Below, piece by piece: positions 55,618 through 64,000 of a DNA stretch of 64,000 bases. A program made the position numbers and the translations under genes. Within the stretch, counting starts at the first letter, position 1; each line of letters starts with the position of its first letter. Origin of the DNA: Cymbomonas tetramitiformis (lineage: Eukaryota; Chlorophyta; Pyramimonadophyceae; Pyramimonadales; Pyramimonadaceae); NCBI GenBank assembly GCA_001247695.2, contig LGRX02035154.1:1-64000 (forward strand). Direction: 5' to 3'. The notes beneath the pieces are model-generated. The model was not told the origin of the DNA. It made no database searches and worked only from the letters and a program-made list of their open reading frames with translations.

Positions 55618-56529
55618 TTGCACAGAGAGAGAGACACAGATCGTCAGAATAATAAAACTCGGTTACTAATCGTATCGTGCCAGTGCCGTCCGATCGCAAA
55701 ATGACGTCAAATATTCAGTCGCAGGCCTAGTGGAGATCTTTAGATCGATTAGCGCTAGTGTCACTGTATCGCTATCGGTTCGGTTGGGCGTTTCAGACGA
55801 GAGCTCGCAGCTCCACCTCCCCCCCACACCTCCCCCACCCCCCACCCCCCTCTTTATCGCGAAGCGCCAAGAAATTTCAAGCAAATATGTTATATAAATT
55901 ATATATACCATAAATCATATATATAATTATATATCCTTAACTTCTGGCGGTAATATTAATATACGTCGCCCCCCACCGCAATAAATTATTATTTATATAT
56001 GTGATGGGCGAGGTGAGAGAGTTTTCTGAATTAATTGGTATTCGGTTGGTGACATCGTATTCAGTCGGTGACATGAACTGATTTGGTTTTTGTCGCTCAT
56101 GTCACTGACTGAATTAATCAATCAGTCTAATCAGTCGATACCTTCACGAGTATCAGCTCCACCTCACGTCAGAACAGATGTTCCGACGAGAATCACGCGA
56201 CGGGTTACTGTACCTGTTTCGTGTTTCTGTTAAACGAAAGGAAAGCAACCATCTGACGAAGGCTGCAATTCGAGAGCACTTGTACGACGATTTTTTTCGC
56301 AGATGATCAGAAATCTCAAACTCTCACATTAGTGGAATGGGCCGTACGAATCTAATCACGAGACTTGTCCCACAACAGGATCACGGCTCTGGTTCCTATT
56401 TCGGCGAGAGCAAAAGCAGTTCGCACGTCATCAGCTAAAAGCACGTTTCCCTACACGTTCCCAAATAAGCACTGAATTTTGTACCACAACAAAGCAGTTC
56501 GACCACGCTTCCGCACAGATATCACTGGA
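55618..56529. other. probable copia LTR remnant, then lipase upstream region
   Basis: On the minus strand the first 60 bp read like a copia U5 end (a TTATTATTCTGACG block, then CTCTCTCTCTGTGC). A C-rich tract lies at 55809-55850 and AT-rich DNA at 55880-56000. From 56030 on the DNA is unique and may hold the lipase promoter. Confidence 0.4.
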
Positions 56530-58167
56530 ATGAAACCTTGTTTCCGGGCGTTAACACAGGCTTTGAAAACTCTAATTGCCGCTTCAAGAAGTGTGTCACC
56601 AAGTAGGAACACTACTTTCGGCGGCTTATCTGCAGCTCAAGTACGGACAACAGGGGTCGCAGTGCTTGCAACGTTCGGAGGTATCACTGTATGTTGTGAT
56701 TCTAAGAACGACGACGTGCGCACTAGCATTCCTAGCATTCCGTATGTCGAGCGCGCGGCCGAAAGTATCGCGTTTAATATCTATCGACTCCAGACGAAGC
56801 TAGGCTTACCACCGTTCGAAGACGTGCAAGAAGCTATTGCCATACTTGAAAGCCAAATCGGTGATGCTTTCAGCTCGAAGTCTCCCCTGTCGCCCCGCTC
56901 GGACGCTCCATCAGTGCTGTCGATGTATTACCTGTGGAGAACCAAGTTTCAGCATCGTTCGTCTGAGTTTAAACGCAACGCCTCAATCCGAGCTGGACAA
57001 GAGCCTTTGAAAGATAGGCAGTTGCTTGACGTCCTGATATGGATGGCTGGAGTCAGCGACATAACGTATTTGAATACCAGCTCTGAGAGTGAACTATACA
57101 AGACGCTGAACAAATACGATGCCATCCCGAGCTCACTTCACGGAGCTGCGCGCGCTGCGCGGACCGCAAAACTCGCGACGGAGGCTGGCCAGTCTGATCC
57201 CTCGAAACCCTTGCCCAAGCAAAGTTTGGATGAATCTGTGCCAAACCCTTCCTGGGAGATCCTGTTTCTGCAAAGCAGCGCGCAGAAAGCCGTCCCTGTA
57301 CATTTCGTCGCTGTGGACCATACACGTCGTTGCTTGATCATGGCCATCCGAGGAACCTTCGGGCTGACTGATGCGGTGACGATGGCTGGCGCGAACTTAC
57401 AGCCAGTTACACTAGGCCGAAAATCTCCTAACTGCGCTGCGCACGCTGGCATTGTAAAGTCAGCCAACACCTTAGTCGAGCTCCACGTGGGCACTCTCTG
57501 CAGATACGCCTGGGAGGGATACCAGGTCAGGCTAGTCGGACACAGTTACGGAGGTGCCGTAGCGGCCATGATTGCGACCTATCTTCATGAGCTTGAGCCA
57601 AGCATTACTGCGTTCTGTTTCGCGTGCCCTCCTTGTGTCACTGCACAGCTCGCTGAGAAGACCCGTCACTGCACAACGACGGTGGTGCTGGATGACGACG
57701 TCATTCCTCGTCTCACCCGGCACTCCATATTCGAACTTCACAACGAGCTTGTGGAGACTGAGAGAAACTTGGGCAACCTCATATCGAAGGACAAGGACAG
57801 ATTCACAACTGAGCCTTGGGACACAACACTGTATGAATGGATGCGGGCCAAGAGCGACGAACTGGAGAAAGGTGGCTTGGAACGCAAATCTTGCACAGTT
57901 GATATTCCACCTGAAGAGGAGTTGCTATATGTCCCGGGGACTGTAATTCATCTTCATCGCTCTACAAGTACGCAAAATCTAGGAGTAGAAGCAGTTCAAC
58001 AGATACCTGAAGAAGAACATTTCGGAGCCGCCGTGGCGGACCCTCAGTTTTTCAGGAAGATTGAGCTGTCAAAAACAATGGTAACGGACCACTTGATAAG
58101 CAACGTGCGAGACGCGATACGGAAGTATAGAGATAGTTTACCATTGTCAGCGAAGCCGTTAAAGTAA
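56530..58167 (+). CDS. class 3 lipase, diacylglycerol-lipase-like
   Basis: Intact single-exon ORF of 545 residues from the ATG at 56530 (an in-frame ATG at 56479 is possible). Hydrolyses ester bonds of di- or triacylglycerols. The lipase-3 core is clear: LIMAIRGTFGLTDAVT, AHAGIVKSAN, then VRLVGHSYGGAVAAMIATYL with nucleophile Ser339, TTVVLDDDVIPRL with the catalytic Asp (about 389), and PGTVIHLHRS with a candidate His. This arrangement matches the plant/animal sn-1 DAG-lipase-like group. The N terminus (CFRALTQALKTLIAASRSVS) is basic and Ser/Ala-rich, like a transit peptide, and residues 41-56 are hydrophobic, so organelle targeting or membrane attachment is possible. It is flanked by mobile DNA on both sides. 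Confidence 0.85.
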   Translation: MKPCFRALTQALKTLIAASRSVSPSRNTTFGGLSAAQVRTTGVAVLATFGGITVCCDSKNDDVRTSIPSIPYVERAAESIAFNIYRLQTKLGLPPFEDVQEAIAILESQIGDAFSSKSPLSPRSDAPSVLSMYYLWRTKFQHRSSEFKRNASIRAGQEPLKDRQLLDVLIWMAGVSDITYLNTSSESELYKTLNKYDAIPSSLHGAARAARTAKLATEAGQSDPSKPLPKQSLDESVPNPSWEILFLQSSAQKAVPVHFVAVDHTRRCLIMAIRGTFGLTDAVTMAGANLQPVTLGRKSPNCAAHAGIVKSANTLVELHVGTLCRYAWEGYQVRLVGHSYGGAVAAMIATYLHELEPSITAFCFACPPCVTAQLAEKTRHCTTTVVLDDDVIPRLTRHSIFELHNELVETERNLGNLISKDKDRFTTEPWDTTLYEWMRAKSDELEKGGLERKSCTVDIPPEEELLYVPGTVIHLHRSTSTQNLGVEAVQQIPEEEHFGAAVADPQFFRKIELSKTMVTDHLISNVRDAIRKYRDSLPLSAKPLK

Positions 58168-58183
58168 GCACGAGGATATTCTT

Positions 58184-58765
58184 TCAGCAAACGGTGCTAT
58201 TGCAGGCTTGTCGTACCCAAAACCGATGGTCACGGGAGTCTTCTGCAACTTTCACTGAGAACACTGCAACTTTGCTACCATCTTTGTTTTCAAGCACCTT
58301 GACCTTTATTGCAGTAGTACTGCCTAGAATTAAACTTTCTCTTGCTTGAAATGAAGGGTGTTTATAGATACGCGTTGGGAATACGCGTTGGGATTGAGCA
58401 TTTTGGGCACAGCCAAGGAGTTGCTCGGGTGACCCATAGGACTCAACGACTATAGCACAGCCAAGGAGTTGCTCAGGTGACCCATAGGACTCAACGACTA
58501 TAGCACAGCCAAGGAGTTGCTCAGGTGACCCATAGGACTCAACGACTATAGCACAGCCAAGGAGTTGCTCAGGTGACCCATAGGACTCAACGACTATAGC
58601 ACAGCCAAGGAGTTGCTCAGGTGACCCATAGGACTCAACGACTATAGCACATGGCGTTTTGAATGGAATGGATGAAATGTCAGCGGTGTAGTGCATGCAT
58701 GTCGGCTGCGAATAAAGAAAATATAATGCAGTGATAATGCTAAACGACTTCGGGAATTTGGTCAA
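58184..58765 (-). CDS. ORF with five 16-residue repeats, unknown
   Basis: A 193-residue minus-strand ORF ending 17 bp past the lipase stop, so the two are convergent. It has a hydrophobic N-terminal stretch (FSIITALYFLYSQPT), five exact CAIVVESYGSPEQLLG repeats and a tail without a known domain (AIKVKVLENKDGSKVAVFSV). The 48-bp repeat keeps frame. Without the repeats it would be a small secreted protein; it could also be chance openness over a minisatellite. Confidence 0.35.
   Translation of the reverse strand: MTKFPKSFSIITALYFLYSQPTCMHYTADISSIPFKTPCAIVVESYGSPEQLLGCAIVVESYGSPEQLLGCAIVVESYGSPEQLLGCAIVVESYGSPEQLLGCAIVVESYGSPEQLLGCAQNAQSQRVFPTRIYKHPSFQARESLILGSTTAIKVKVLENKDGSKVAVFSVKVAEDSRDHRFWVRQACNSTVC
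58408..58647. repeat. 48-bp tandem repeat, five units
   Basis: CACAGCCAAGGAGTTGCTC starts at 58408, 58456, 58504, 58552 and 58600. Units are almost identical (one G/A change in the first), which points to recent expansion. Confidence 0.97.
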
Positions 58766-59109
58766 GCAGCGGGTTAGACCACAATGACGCAGGGCACCGT
58801 GATTCGGCAGTATTTGTCTGGTAACCGGGGCTGGAGTGCGCTACCTAACGCTCCGTCGTCGAAGAGATGATGACCAGGTTTAGATCGCATGGCCCACCTG
58901 GTACCGAATCACCTGACGGGGGGGGATGCATTCACCTCCTGGTAGTATGCGTTGTCCCAGCACATGCCAACGAACGAAACAACCCACAAAAACAACGCGT
59001 ACAATAACACAAGCCCAAATGGAAGGGAAAACCAGAAAATCGAAATGCAACTGACAAACAGACGAGGACAAAAATGACAAAGAACGGAAAGAGAGGGAGC
59101 CGGAAAACC
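58766..59109. other. no gene seen
   Basis: Spacer between the repeat ORF and the 586-bp element. The open minus-strand frame at 58880-59239 shows no recognisable domain. Confidence 0.35.
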
Positions 59110-59695
59110 CTATGTTGCATGATACGCCCCCCCCCCGGGCGTAAATTACGCGTAAATTACGTATTTCGGGCCTTGTGAGTTTTACGCGTAACACGTAACA
59201 CGCCATAGGAATCTCACCCAAATATAGGCTGAAATTCAACCTATATATGAGCTGAAATTCAGCCTATATATGAGGCTATATATGAGCTGAAATTCAGCCT
59301 ATATATGAGGCTATATATGAGCTGAAATTCGGCCTATATATGAGCTGAAATTCAGCCTATATATCACCTGAAATTCAGCCTATATATGAGCTAAAATTAA
59401 GTGCTAAAATAAAGAGGGCTTCCGTCCGTGCAGCTCAGACCGTCGGAAAGTGTAATAAGACCTAATTTTGCCTGGTTGGAAACCTTGGAATTCACAACTT
59501 AGAACTTTTTCATTGTCGGGGCTTCTGGGCGAGGCGGCTCGCGACGACCTCTGGCTCCCGCGCGTTTGGTGTAAAATCGCGATTTTACGCCACCCAGCGT
59601 AAAATTGCCCGGAAATTAAGCCGACGTAAATTACGCGTAAATTACGTATTTCGGGCCTTGTGAGTTTTACGCGTAACACGTATCATGCAACATAG
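59110..59695. mobile_element. 586-bp MITE with 8-bp target duplication
   Basis: The TIRs are CTATGTTGCATGATACG at 59110 and its exact complement ending at 59695. The duplication GGAAAACC lies at 59102-59109 and 59696-59703. Subterminal inverted copies of GTAAATTACGCGTAAATTAC, GTATTTCGGGCCTTGTGAGT and TTTACGCGTAACACGTA extend the pairing to about 95 bp. The centre is a short tandem of GAGCTGAAATTCAGCCTATA. No coding capacity. Confidence 0.93.
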
Positions 59696-59703
59696 GGAAA
59701 ACC

Positions 59704-60291
59704 AAACACCGCGAGAAAAGCTCGGCACAGTAACACGGTGCCGCCGGAGAAAGACAAACTACAGACCACGAAATCTAACGCTTGACCAAAGTAATGTCAT
59801 TATCATACATGACTGCCCGGATCTCGGCCAGATAACCACCACCGACAGACGGACTGATGAAAACAAATTGTATAGTAAGTGCGCTTGGAGATAAATAGGA
59901 TAGAAGGCCGGCGCACCGGAATACCGCACGGGACACACATATATGAAGGCATGGAACTAGGGGGGGTTCATTGCCACGTCCTCCCTGCCCACCCCTTCCC
60001 CGCATCAAGAGCCAAGGCCCCTCTTATCCGTGTTTCGTGTTTACGAGAGCAATTTTCTCCCGGCGGATTAAAACTAGCACCCGCACATTGTCTCTGTCAC
60101 AATCACAGGCGGTTGCTGGCGATTAGGTGACTGGAGGGGTATTGTGGGCCCTGAGTCTGACCAGCAGTAATCGCGTATCTGTCGTACCTGACACACTATG
60201 ATGTCAATTGCTTGCCTTAAAACCTACCAATGTCTACATGTACTGAGCTTAGATAAGCCAGCAGTGCCAATTATTATATTTTTCTTATTTA
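59704..60291. other. no gene seen
   Basis: Unique-looking spacer between the MITE and the LTR. Confidence 0.4.
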
Positions 60292-61213
60292 TGTCGCGAA
60301 CTTATGCACAACGTGTCCACACAAAGCACGACCCTCTAGCCCTACTACTAAACAGTCTTACTTATTGTCAGCGCTCCTACAACACCAGCTCGGTACTGTA
60401 TATATTGTCTTTTATACTCGTACAGTTGACTTTCTACTGCACCTGCACAAATTTTCAAAATTTTTGATATCTTCTTCTCTTATACACTTATGCAAGCTCT
60501 TTTTCTCGACATGAAAAAGACTGTTAATTACAGTTCTGACACTATCGCACACGAGCAAGTTCCACAAAAGTATATCTTTACAAGCAGAAGAATGCTATAT
60601 CTTACAAATCATATCATAACACTGCTGTTTTCGCGGTCTAAGCGAGTCCTTGTTATTTTCGGAATCACTGTTACGAAGGCAAAACAAAAATGAGCGTCTG
60701 CCTCACACTTCCACGCCGCCCTATATCTCTTCTCGCTGTCTCCGGAACACTGTCACCAACTGTCTCTCCGCTGTCACAACTTGTCAGGCTACAGTCACCA
60801 ACTGTCTTGACTAGCTCGTAACCTGTACTGCGCTAGTTACAAGGTGTAACACCCATCCGTACTTCCGTACCATATCACTGCTATAACCGCTCGCGCGTAT
60901 CGTACTGCGCGTGTTATATGTTCGTCACAGAGACTACTGTCCCAAGTGTCACAACCCGGCTAAGGTACACGACAAGCCGCGGTTTGTGACAGCTGTCGCG
61001 AACTTATGCACAACGTGTCCACACAAAGCACGACCCTCTAGCCCTACTACTAAACAGTCTTACTTATTGTCAGCGCTCCTACAACACCAGCTCGGTACTG
61101 TATATATTGTCTTTTATACTCGTACAGTTGACTTCCTACTGCACCTGCACAAATTTTTAAAATTTTTGATATCTTCTTCTCTTATACACTTATGCAAGCT
61201 CTTTTTCTCGACA
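60292..61213 (-). mobile_element. 3' LTR region of the gypsy element, with internal 220-bp duplication
   Basis: Two copies of a 220-bp sequence at 60292-60511 and 60994-61213 differ at about two bases. Each starts TGTCG and ends CGACA. The second abuts a purine tract of the downstream-ending polyprotein, as a 3' LTR should. Either the LTR is 922 bp with its ends duplicated, or a 220-bp LTR pair brackets 482 bp (a TRIM-like unit). The 482-bp middle is related to the 540-bp LTR at 32.8-33.4 kb. Confidence 0.6.
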
Positions 61214-61224
61214 TCCCCCATCTG
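61214..61224 (-). other. polypurine tract
   Basis: Minus strand CAGATGGGGGA directly before the LTR start TGTCG: the expected plus-strand primer of an LTR retrotransposon. Confidence 0.55.
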
Positions 61225-61248
61225 TAGCTGCCACTGGTAGCACAGACA

Positions 61249-64000
61249 TTAAACAAGAGCTTGCTCAGCATCTTCTGTCGTAGCACCATCCAGCGCGAAC
61301 TTGCCCATGCTGAAGGTAAACATACCCACTCCAGAAGCTTCCCCTCCTCGCAGCATTCTAGCCCGCGTCAAGGGATTCCGAAACACCACGACCCACATGC
61401 ATCTTCTACCAATAGGTCCATGCTCTAAGTGTCCAATCACATGTAAGCGCCCAGCGTGACACAACTTACGAAAGTACTGTGCCCTGCTCTCTGTCATATC
61501 TGTCATGTAGTGCGATGGCACATGAATACAAGCCACCACTCGGCTAGCCAGCCCTGCCAATGGCAACGCAATATCCAACACTGCGAACCAGGGTGAGGTC
61601 ACCACTGCGTCACACACCCCATACTTCTCCTTCCAGGCACGATAGTTGCCTGGCTGCAAGGCGTTAAGGGCCTCGTGCCATTTCAGCTGTGGGTTCCAAT
61701 CGTTATTCATAAACTTCAGGTGAGGCCATTCCAGTGACATAACTTTGCCAATGACACCTGTGCCAGCCCATGGGTCCCAGACCTGTGTGATCTTTTCCCA
61801 AGTCACCTCGTGCGCCAGGCGCCTGACCTCCTGGGGAACTGTCATCACCAGCTCCAAGCCCCAGTTTAGTTGACTGGCAATTTTCACCTGGGCTCTGCTC
61901 AACTGCGTAACATCCCCCCTCTTCTGCACCTCCTCTGGGCTCATGGCCTGCACCGTAGCCATCCTGCGAAGGTTTCTTGCGCGAGTGTGCTGCTCTGCAC
62001 ACTTTCTGCTCAAGATGGTGCGATGGCCCTCATGCCAGAATCCTGGCATCACGTCTGTAATCACTCTGCTGAGCTCCTCCTGGTTCCCCCAGGCTACTCT
62101 GTCAGGGAGATCCCCCATGCTCCCTTCTTTCCTGAGCATCTGTCGCGACGTGAGTGCCTGCCATGGGTCTTCACGCCCCAGTTTCACTGCACGATGTGGA
62201 CCCACGTCTGCAGGCAACAACACCACATCTGAGCCCAACTTCTCTCTCAGCTGTAGCTTCACGGCAGCCATCTTCTCCACGATCGACGCGCTCACCTCAG
62301 CAGCAGCTGCCACCACCGCGCCACCCAAGCATTTGGGACATTGCCACTCTCCTTCAGGTACTCCATCCAGCGCTGGCTCCAGACACCACTTGTGATAGCC
62401 ACGATTACAGGTGTCACACAGCAACATCGCTGCCTCCCCATCTGCTCTCATGCACCTCTCACACGCGAGGTGCTTGCTGGGGATGGCTGCACTGCAGTCA
62501 TACTGGTCTTTAACCTGCAGGTGACACGGTGCAATGTTCTGCACTGTGCTCTTCTCCCGCAGCTTCGTGCTGTCCTCCAACACCACCACCCCATCTCTCT
62601 GCACCTTAACTATCTTTAAGATGACTGGCTTGGTGGCCACCTCCATGCCAGAGCGTGGCTGCTGCCGTATGTATACAAAATCGCCCGCCTTGAACTGATG
62701 CGGCTTCGGCTCGTAGCTGCCACTCCTCCGGTGCTCATACCGCAAGGTGTCGCGGTGTTGCGCGATCTCCAGGTTGCACCCTGCGTGCACCATGAGCTTC
62801 TTCACGATGGCTGCTCGCTGCAGCAAGTCCTCAGCCAGTGTCCTCTCCTCCTGCTTCTCAAAGTCCAACTCGGGTCGGGTGCGAAGGTCTGGTGGCACCG
62901 TGGCTTCCTGAGCGAACAACAGGGTGAATGGCGCCACTCCAGTCGACTGCTGTTTAGCTGCATTGTAGCTGAGCACTAGTGACCAAAGCATCTCGTCCCA
63001 CTCGAAGTCCAGGCCCTTGTCGAGGGCCATCTTCTTAAAGCAAAACTTGAGAGTGCGCACCACCCGCTCAGTCAAGCCGTTGCTCTCTGGGGAACTCGGC
63101 GATGTCACTCTCCGGTCAATGAGACACTGCCTGCATAGTGCGGCGAACTCGCCCTCAAACTCCGTACCCCCATCCACGAGGCATTCTGCCGGCGCCCCAA
63201 ACACGGATAGCACGTGATTGCGAAACGCACTGGCGATGGTGGCAGCCTCCTTGTCAGGAATTGGAACGCACACGACGAACCGCGTATAGTGCTCGATCAT
63301 GACCAAGACGCGTTGGTTCCTAGCCTTCGTGATGCGCTTCGTGGGCCAGGCTAAGTCCAAAGACCAGCGGTACATGAAGGACTTGATTTCCAGCGGCGTG
63401 AGCATCGCCTCCTCCCGTGCATAGTGGGTCTTCACCCTCTGACAAGTCTGACACTGAGTGACCACTGCTCGTACATCCTGTTTCATGCCCACCCAGTAAT
63501 GGCGTTGCCACAACAAGTTAAGCGTCCGCCTGATGCCCCAATGGCCAGTCCTCTCATGGTGCTCACGCACCAGCTGAATCCGGTCACAGGGCTTGGGCAC
63601 CAGAAGCTCCTTGCCACTGACGGTGACCATGTATAACTCGCCCATGAGCTCGTCCCAACGGTGGCGTGCTGCTCTCTTCCTCACTCTGTGGTACTCCTCC
63701 TTGGGCACCTCCACTCTTCCTCCTGCCTTTATCCACGCGAGGCACAGCTCGTCCTCGTGTATGTCAGGGTGCTTCTCTCGAAGTGACTCCTGGTGGGTTA
63801 CGCTGGCCAGCATGGCGACCATTCTCGTAGTGTCAGACAGCCTAGGCAGCCTCATCTCTTTCTCCTTCGCCACTGGTGCCCATTCTGGGGCTGAGCTTGT
63901 CCCTGCTGGCTTGACCCCAGGTCTTGAAAAGGCCTGGCGATGGCGCGCCTCATAGCCCGCGAGCTTCATGGAGGCAAGCTTCCACTGTCTGCGTCGTGGG
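61249..64000 (-). CDS. Ty3/gypsy polyprotein C-terminal part: integrase-PHD-methyltransferase
   Basis: The open frame continues past the window edge; numbering here is from the Met at 63969 (906 residues). Integrase: zinc site HHERTGHWGIRRTL with CQTCQRVK (137-179), then catalytic Asp205 (SLDLAW), Asp266 (LVDGGTE) and Glu301 (GLTERVV), with a chromatin-type beta domain at 425-485. A complete C4HC3 PHD finger spans 503-547 (CERCMRADG, LLCDTCNRGYHKWCL, EWQCPKC). Residues about 720-870 resemble a SAM-dependent methyltransferase: WDPWAGTGVIGKV as motif I (731-743) and VVTSPWFAVLDIALPLAG where an SPPW-type catalytic loop belongs, followed by a VVACIHVPSHY strand. The last fusion is unusual; its activity is inference. 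Protease, RT and RNase H should lie beyond 64000. No stop or frameshift interrupts the visible part, so the element is probably young. Confidence 0.8.
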   Translation of the reverse strand, partial: PRRRQWKLASMKLAGYEARHRQAFSRPGVKPAGTSSAPEWAPVAKEKEMRLPRLSDTTRMVAMLASVTHQESLREKHPDIHEDELCLAWIKAGGRVEVPKEEYHRVRKRAARHRWDELMGELYMVTVSGKELLVPKPCDRIQLVREHHERTGHWGIRRTLNLLWQRHYWVGMKQDVRAVVTQCQTCQRVKTHYAREEAMLTPLEIKSFMYRWSLDLAWPTKRITKARNQRVLVMIEHYTRFVVCVPIPDKEAATIASAFRNHVLSVFGAPAECLVDGGTEFEGEFAALCRQCLIDRRVTSPSSPESNGLTERVVRTLKFCFKKMALDKGLDFEWDEMLWSLVLSYNAAKQQSTGVAPFTLLFAQEATVPPDLRTRPELDFEKQEERTLAEDLLQRAAIVKKLMVHAGCNLEIAQHRDTLRYEHRRSGSYEPKPHQFKAGDFVYIRQQPRSGMEVATKPVILKIVKVQRDGVVVLEDSTKLREKSTVQNIAPCHLQVKDQYDCSAAIPSKHLACERCMRADGEAAMLLCDTCNRGYHKWCLEPALDGVPEGEWQCPKCLGGAVVAAAAEVSASIVEKMAAVKLQLREKLGSDVVLLPADVGPHRAVKLGREDPWQALTSRQMLRKEGSMGDLPDRVAWGNQEELSRVITDVMPGFWHEGHRTILSRKCAEQHTRARNLRRMATVQAMSPEEVQKRGDVTQLSRAQVKIASQLNWGLELVMTVPQEVRRLAHEVTWEKITQVWDPWAGTGVIGKVMSLEWPHLKFMNNDWNPQLKWHEALNALQPGNYRAWKEKYGVCDAVVTSPWFAVLDIALPLAGLASRVVACIHVPSHYMTDMTESRAQYFRKLCHAGRLHVIGHLEHGPIGRRCMWVVVFRNPLTRARMLRGGEASGVGMFTFSMGKFALDGATTEDAEQALV

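Noticed and set aside
1..64000. tRNA, rRNA or snRNA genes
   Set aside because: I looked for A/B boxes with a cloverleaf and for conserved rRNA cores and saw none; a covariance-model scan would settle it.

Overview
This is a window of a eukaryotic nuclear genome. Genes are split by canonical GT-AG introns, most about 85-300 nt. Coding exons lie far apart in repeat-rich DNA, and there are MFS, OTU, MYND, PHD and lipase-3 domains, LTR retroelements and several cut-and-paste DNA transposon families. A free-living protist, probably an alga, fits best, but no single gene fixes the lineage and the species is unknown to me.

Layout. 1-4.2 kb: the 3' end of an SLC17-type transporter whose introns hold three minisatellites and a 0.58-kb foldback. 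5.2-8.8 kb: a decayed minus-strand gene apparently split by a 2.6-kb TIR element carrying a broken methyltransferase-like ORF. 9-13.7 kb: gene debris and an 0.8-kb array of a 17-bp palindrome. 13.9-19.4 kb, minus strand: an OTU-MYND fusion, a second MYND ORF and a kinase-like protein with a coiled coil. 20.5-21.5 kb: a phage-Dam-like adenine methyltransferase. 22.7-24.7 kb: two Cys-rich ORFs and six exact 104-bp units, each carrying a CRE, a TATA box and a hairpin. 24.9-28.2 kb: a frameshifted transposase-like ORF, then a 174-bp satellite. 29.6-33.4 kb: a broken gag with its LTR, primer site and a 290-bp hAT MITE. 35.9-38.4 kb: a pogo-type transposase. 41.4-42.7 kb: a two-exon FSH1 serine hydrolase. 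43.5-46.1 kb: another 174-bp satellite, Cys-rich ORFs, a 126-bp repeat and a second 290-bp MITE copy. 46.8-47.4 kb: a copia-type gag. 47.5-55.6 kb: an 8.1-kb transposon. 56.5-58.2 kb: an intact lipase. 58.2-59.7 kb: a repeat ORF and another MITE. 60.3-64 kb: the 3' end of a Ty3/gypsy element, running off the window.

Two themes stand out. First, three dissimilar DNA-methyltransferase-like ORFs sit in or beside mobile DNA; one is fused behind integrase and a PHD finger in a gypsy polyprotein. Second, the 8.1-kb element (20-bp TIRs, 8-bp duplication) couples a six-exon DUF7869-type gene to a 3' region packed with back-to-back hairpins; I know of no described superfamily with this layout. Four smaller non-autonomous elements can also be delimited to the base by TIRs and 8-bp target duplications.

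Host genes that look intact are the transporter fragment, the OTU-MYND gene, the kinase-like ORF, the FSH1 hydrolase and the lipase. No tRNA, rRNA or CRISPR array was recognised.
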